Of a stretch of DNA of 64,000 nt, positions 60,901 to 64,000 are shown one piece after another. The notes under the pieces are model-generated. The model did not search any database. It saw nothing but the letters and a program-made list of their open reading frames with translations, and was not told the origin of the DNA. Source of the DNA: SZUA-117 sp041598995 (lineage in GTDB: Bacteria > Pseudomonadota > Gammaproteobacteria > Steroidobacterales > Woeseiaceae); assembly GCA_041598995.1 (NCBI GenBank), contig JBFHXJ010000002.1:1-64000 (forward strand). Direction: 5' to 3'. Numbering within the stretch: position 1 is the first letter of the stretch; every line of letters starts with the position of its first letter. The translations under genes were made by a program, and so were the position numbers.

Positions 60901-63077
60901 CGATTCCGAGCCGCGAGGAGTTTCGCGGCACCGGCGGTTCGCTCTACTTCCTGCGCCGCCAGGACATCCTTGCGGGCTCCGAACGGCTGCGCATCGAGTT
61001 GCGCGACAAGGCGTCCGGTCTCGTGACGGGGGTCGTTAACCTGACGCCGGCGATCGACTACGACATCGATTACCTGCAGGGCCGTATTCTTCTATCCGAG
61101 CCGCTCGCGGCGACGGCCGACGACAGGCTCCTGGTGCGGAGCGGCGCGGTATCCGGTGACGAAGCCTATCTCGTCGCGCGTTACGAGTACACGCCGGGCT
61201 TCGACGACATCGATGCGCTGGCAGTCGGCGGACAGGCGCACTACTGGGTCGGCGACTGGGTCAGGCTCGGCATGACCGCGAATGAGAACGAACAGGACGG
61301 CGATGACAGCGGCCTCAGTGGCGCCGACCTGACGCTGCGACTCGCCGCGGAATCCTGGCTGAAGCTGCAGCAGGCGAAAAGCGAAGGGCTGGTATCGCTG
61401 CCGCTGCTGTCGAGCGACGGCGGCTTCGCCTTCTCTGGATTAGACCCGGCACCGTTTACTAGCGCGGAAGCGGAAGCGAAGCGCGCCGACCTCAGCATCA
61501 GGTTCAGCGACGTCATCGGCTTCGTGCCCGGCCGCCTGACAGCATACGTGCAGGAAGCAGACGGTGGCTACTCGGCCCCGGGCCTGACCACGCTGACCGA
61601 CACCAAGACGTACGGCGGCACGCTCAGTCTGCCGATAACGGAGCGCGTCACGCTCGACACGAAAGTGGACAACCGGCTCCAGGAGCAGGGCATCGAGACC
61701 CGCGTCCAGGAATACAACCTCGCTTACCGCATGTCCGAGCACTGGACACTGAGCGCCGGTTATCGCGAGGACGAGCGGACCGACGGCTCGATCATCGTGC
61801 CGCTGACGCAGGAACAGGGAGAACGCGTCGATGCGGTGCTGCAACTCGGCTACGATTCCAGAGGCGACTGGAGCGTGTATGCCTTCTCCCAGGACACGCT
61901 GTCGGTTACCGGGGATCGTGAGACGAATGCCCGAGCGGGCGTCGGCGGATCGTACCGCATCACGGAGAAGCTCAAGGTCGACGCCGAGGTTTCCGATGGC
62001 GATCTCGGGGCCGGCGGCCGTCTCGGCACCAACTACATCCATTCCGATCGTACGAGCATGTACCTCACTTACGTGCTGGATACGCCCCAGACCGGCAGCG
62101 GCATGCTCGCCAGGCGCGGCGGACAGGGCAATCTCGTGACCGGCGTCAAGTCCCGGATTGCCGACAGCACCAGCGTGTTCCTGGAGGAACGCTATCAGCA
62201 CAGCAAGTCGATGACCGGCCTGACGCACGCAACCGGCATCAGTTTCGCGCCGACCGACAAGTTGAGCCTGGGATTAAATACCGATATCGGCACCCTCGAG
62301 GACATCGAAACCGGCGCGCAGACGGAACGCCTGGCCGGCGGCGTGCAATTGGGCTTCGGCGACGAGGAGTTGCAACTGGCGAGCGCGATCGAATACCGCT
62401 ACGACGACGCGCAACAGTTGGACCTGAGCCGTACGGAACGCACGACCTGGCTGTTCAAGAACAGCCTGAAATACCAGCTGAGCCCCGCGGCGCGCCTGCT
62501 CGGCAAGCTGAACCACGCGGAGAGCGAGAGCTCTCTGGGCACTTTCTTCGATGGTGGCTATACCGAAGCCGTGATCGGTTACGCGTACCGGCCCGTGCAC
62601 AACGACCGCCTCAATACGCTGGTCAAGTACACATACTTTTATAATGTGCCGACGAGCGACCAGATCGGCCCGCAGAATCTCGCCGCAGAGTTCATCCAGA
62701 AAAGCCACATCGCGGCAATCGACGTAACCTACGATTTGACTTCTGCGTTCACGATCGGTGGCAAGTACGCCTACCGCCTCGGACAGGTCAGCCTCGACCG
62801 CGAGAATCCCGAGTTTTTCGAAAACAATGCGAGCCTTTACGTGATACGCGGTGATTACCGTTTCTGGAAAGAATGGGAGCTCCTGATCGAAGGGCGCGTA
62901 CTCGACATGCCCGACATCAACGAACGTCGCAGCGGCGTGCTCGCCGCCGTGTCAAGATACGTTGGGGACCACCTGAAGATCGGTCTCGGCTACAACTTCA
63001 CCGATTTCTCGACGGACCTTAAGGATCTCGAATACGATCATCATGGCGTGTTCCTGAGCCTGACCGGCGCGATGTAG
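57987..63077 (+). CDS. Outer-membrane protein with three OmpA-like domains and a C-terminal beta-barrel
   Basis: A 1696-residue exported protein (signal peptide MNRTVRIIPLAVIIGALYANQVHA). Three tandem OmpA-like peptidoglycan-binding domains lie at about residues 84-195, 249-359 and 399-513, each ending NRRVEVE(V/F)WYDE or a variant; the third is degenerate. An Ig-like spacer follows (about 730-800). The last ~900 residues have alternating polar and hydrophobic strands with aromatic girdles (WVRLGMTANENEQ, ERVTLDTKVDNRL, WTLSAGYREDE) and end FLSLTGAM, consistent with a large outer-membrane barrel. It probably anchors or exports the giant protein, to which it is translationally coupled. Confidence 0.83.
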   Translation: MNRTVRIIPLAVIIGALYANQVHAQDVDEEPIREAVERHLTDEPFTQWVQDPARIEQEEGDTLETREVVTDGLETVKLANLVPPIRFESGVAQIPDETVTSLNDILERMRDRLNVRLHLVGHADNRPLSPALAQIYGDNAGLSRERAGEVAEHFQSSLGLPAEAISYDWAGDTDPVASNLNEAGRALNRRVEVEVWYDEVANKIALEEFLVPHEIRTVKVCRMETVCKLRYVDGHSRRARIKNLVAPLYYDSEAIDIDDAFVERLRQGFENLREKQNVVVKFVGFTDNVPLSERNERIYGDHLGLSKARARRVALALQELLDLPSDRIDSDGRGSERPIGSNETVHGRALNRRVEVEFWYDDPLQELPDEPQLCPEDSGAFTVTKTYDPPWGRIANVEFDDGRPVIPPGYTDDLSRALADIADKANPRLRFVGYTRNERLERRTAAVYGDDIGLSASRARRAMELIAAGMQLDESQTEFEGRGYVHSPDVVNSGFFPGDTSHVAVEVVYDELAVLDDYDGVDITRISRELKPENPLALNLMRITVDGEPIDDPKRSSSDIQRCTDVAFKKADIRFGFDNMQSDPRLSVTAHPRRIAVSRESERDPLATAVNFKMYANYTYFIERAEVRIFYPGQSLESEPVDVIDIDFDGVARWQPAAAAFRAPFEELAYVLRAYGKDGNFDETEPQPLSIVYSDTDRIDLDQRPFDPEANPVMFAEYGENRMALHNIGLGSGTISVRGEGIPAEHEVWVGGRPVPVDESGRFVAEEILPEGAHTVEVAVLDKDGNGELYLRDLEFKTDDWFYVGMADLTLSANSSSGPADLLTGGNTDYDPDSSVDGRLAFFVNGKWGNHWKLTASADTREGPIENLFSNFMDKSPESLFRRIDPDYYYPTFGDDGTVDELAPTMGKFFVRLARNDDYGQWGNFKVAYMNNELAQVDRGLYGANLHYESAATTGFGDQRFAIDGFAAEPGTIPSREEFRGTGGSLYFLRRQDILAGSERLRIELRDKASGLVTGVVNLTPAIDYDIDYLQGRILLSEPLAATADDRLLVRSGAVSGDEAYLVARYEYTPGFDDIDALAVGGQAHYWVGDWVRLGMTANENEQDGDDSGLSGADLTLRLAAESWLKLQQAKSEGLVSLPLLSSDGGFAFSGLDPAPFTSAEAEAKRADLSIRFSDVIGFVPGRLTAYVQEADGGYSAPGLTTLTDTKTYGGTLSLPITERVTLDTKVDNRLQEQGIETRVQEYNLAYRMSEHWTLSAGYREDERTDGSIIVPLTQEQGERVDAVLQLGYDSRGDWSVYAFSQDTLSVTGDRETNARAGVGGSYRITEKLKVDAEVSDGDLGAGGRLGTNYIHSDRTSMYLTYVLDTPQTGSGMLARRGGQGNLVTGVKSRIADSTSVFLEERYQHSKSMTGLTHATGISFAPTDKLSLGLNTDIGTLEDIETGAQTERLAGGVQLGFGDEELQLASAIEYRYDDAQQLDLSRTERTTWLFKNSLKYQLSPAARLLGKLNHAESESSLGTFFDGGYTEAVIGYAYRPVHNDRLNTLVKYTYFYNVPTSDQIGPQNLAAEFIQKSHIAAIDVTYDLTSAFTIGGKYAYRLGQVSLDRENPEFFENNASLYVIRGDYRFWKEWELLIEGRVLDMPDINERRSGVLAAVSRYVGDHLKIGLGYNFTDFSTDLKDLEYDHHGVFLSLTGAM

Positions 63078-63096
63078 GCGAGAACGATCTGTTACC

Positions 63097-64000
63097 TCAG
63101 AAGAACCAGTGAAATCGGGCGCCGATCACGGTTGCCGAGGAGCTCGTGACCGTTTCGCTCGCGTCGATGTCCGGTACTTCGACGTACTGGATCGATGGCG
63201 TGATATGGCCGTTGCCATCGAAGACCGGGATGCGGAAATAGATTTCCGAATCGAATCCACGGTCGCGCTTGGATACCTGGAATTCGTCGGATATCGCGGT
63301 GTGGGCGACGCCGAGTCCGAACAGACCGTAACGGGTCTTTCGCTGGTAGGCAAAGGATAAGAAGCGATCGCTGACCGATACGTCACTGTTCGCGAGCCCC
63401 ACCCGGACATTCATCGCGTTGGCGCCGGCCTGCCAGCCGTAGACGCCATAGAGTCCGTAGTTCGTCTCCGTGTCCGTGTCACTGCCGGCGACCAGATGGT
63501 CATCGGTTCTGACCCAGGCGCCGACCCGGAACGAAGCGCGTTCGAATAACCAGCTGCCGCCCGCGCCGAGAAACACGCCGCGTCCTTCCGATGTCAGATC
63601 GAGTAGATCCTGGTACGAGCGATCGGGCAGATCGCTAATACCATCGGACCCGGCGAGCACGAGCGTCAGCTCCGGTCGCCGGCCTTTACCCTTCATTCGG
63701 TAAACACCGCCCAGCGTGTAATCGGGAAACGCGATCGTGGCGTTGTTGACGAAACTGCCGTTCAGGAACTGCTGGTTCTCGTCGTTGGTGATGCGACTGC
63801 GGTCGAGCCAGGCGGACGGGTCGATGAGCCCGACCATGAGCGTACGACCTTCCTGCATGAAAAACGTGTAATTGAGCTCAGAGATCTGCACGCCGCCGTC
63901 GCCATCGCTTGTCAGGACAGAGCGTGCGTCGCCGTTCACTGTCGGATAGAACGCCGAAACGCCGTCAGATCTTGCCGACGAACTTGCCTCGATATAAAGC
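63097..64000 (-). CDS. Outer-membrane porin-like protein (N-terminus beyond the window)
   Basis: The open frame runs off the right edge; about 300 C-terminal residues are present. The sequence is barrel-like: ISELNYTFFMQEGRTLMVGLIDPSAWLDRSRITNDENQQFLN, YTLGGVYRMKG, SWLFERASFRVGAWVRTDD, TNYGLYGVYGWQ, RYGLFGLGVAH, ending in TVIGARFHWFF with a C-terminal Phe typical of outer-membrane proteins. The layout resembles carbohydrate-selective porins (OprB family), a weak assignment. It converges with the barrel gene across 19 bases and may be unrelated to the cluster. Confidence 0.7.
   Translation of the reverse strand, partial: LYIEASSSARSDGVSAFYPTVNGDARSVLTSDGDGGVQISELNYTFFMQEGRTLMVGLIDPSAWLDRSRITNDENQQFLNGSFVNNATIAFPDYTLGGVYRMKGKGRRPELTLVLAGSDGISDLPDRSYQDLLDLTSEGRGVFLGAGGSWLFERASFRVGAWVRTDDHLVAGSDTDTETNYGLYGVYGWQAGANAMNVRVGLANSDVSVSDRFLSFAYQRKTRYGLFGLGVAHTAISDEFQVSKRDRGFDSEIYFRIPVFDGNGHITPSIQYVEVPDIDASETVTSSSATVIGARFHWFF

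Noticed and set aside
1..64000. CRISPR array or insertion sequence
   Set aside because: No regularly spaced repeats and no transposase-like frame were found; the hairpin arrays have non-identical arms and no spacers.

Overview
The window reads as a moderately GC-rich gammaproteobacterial chromosome. The evidence is gene content and order: hslVU next to xerC and a DUF484 gene, an overlapping hemC-hemD-hemX-hemY operon behind an AlgR/AlgZ-type two-component pair, glnK-amtB behind a sigma54/NtrC-type promoter, ubiK and comM. A marine or sediment lineage near Woeseiales or Chromatiales would fit, but this is inference from content only.

Layout. 1-17.7 kb is housekeeping: protease, chromosome resolution, heme synthesis, nitrogen control, competence-related ComM, two small c-type cytochromes and an exported amidohydrolase. 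17.9-30.0 kb starts at a tRNA-Arg(CCG) gene and looks like an acquired or remodelled segment. Partial copies of the tRNA recur at 18.13, 21.01 and 30.00 kb, two arrays of short hairpins follow tRNA pieces, and a HigA-like antitoxin gene is broken. The segment carries an XRE/2TM protein, a Rieske oxygenase and a self-contained glucoside-utilisation set (TonB receptor, GH3 glucosidase, glucokinase, LacI regulator, SSS transporter) behind a promoter with two mirror-image LacI-type operators. 30.2-34.6 kb has a small membrane protein, a rhomboid protease, a fused extradiol (gallate-type) dioxygenase, an NAD(P)-binding epimerase-like protein and a decayed fasciclin gene.

34.9-63.1 kb is the most interesting part. 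A 25-kb same-strand block encodes a likely envelope-spanning, proton-motive-force-driven machine: two periplasmic proteins, three TPR proteins (two of them lipoproteins), a TolQ/ExbB-type channel protein, two different ExbD/TolR proteins, and a membrane-anchored coiled-coil protein with an AgmX/PglI (TonB-like) C-terminal domain. It is followed by a 3370-residue secreted DUF11-repeat protein ending in an OmpA-like domain, and a 1696-residue protein with three OmpA-like domains and a predicted beta-barrel. The composition (one TolQ, two TolR, AgmX domain, several TPR proteins, outer-membrane partners) resembles the Myxococcus Agl/Glt gliding and Nfs spore-coat machines.

Regulation is visible in the sequence. 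A class I cyclic di-GMP (GEMM-I) riboswitch precedes the giant gene. CRP/Vfr/Clp-type sites lie upstream of the first gene, the motor genes and the giant gene, the last two each exactly 37 bases before a plausible -10 box. Together these suggest a c-di-GMP- and CRP-controlled surface adhesin or motility apparatus. The window ends in a partial outer-membrane porin-like gene on the opposite strand.
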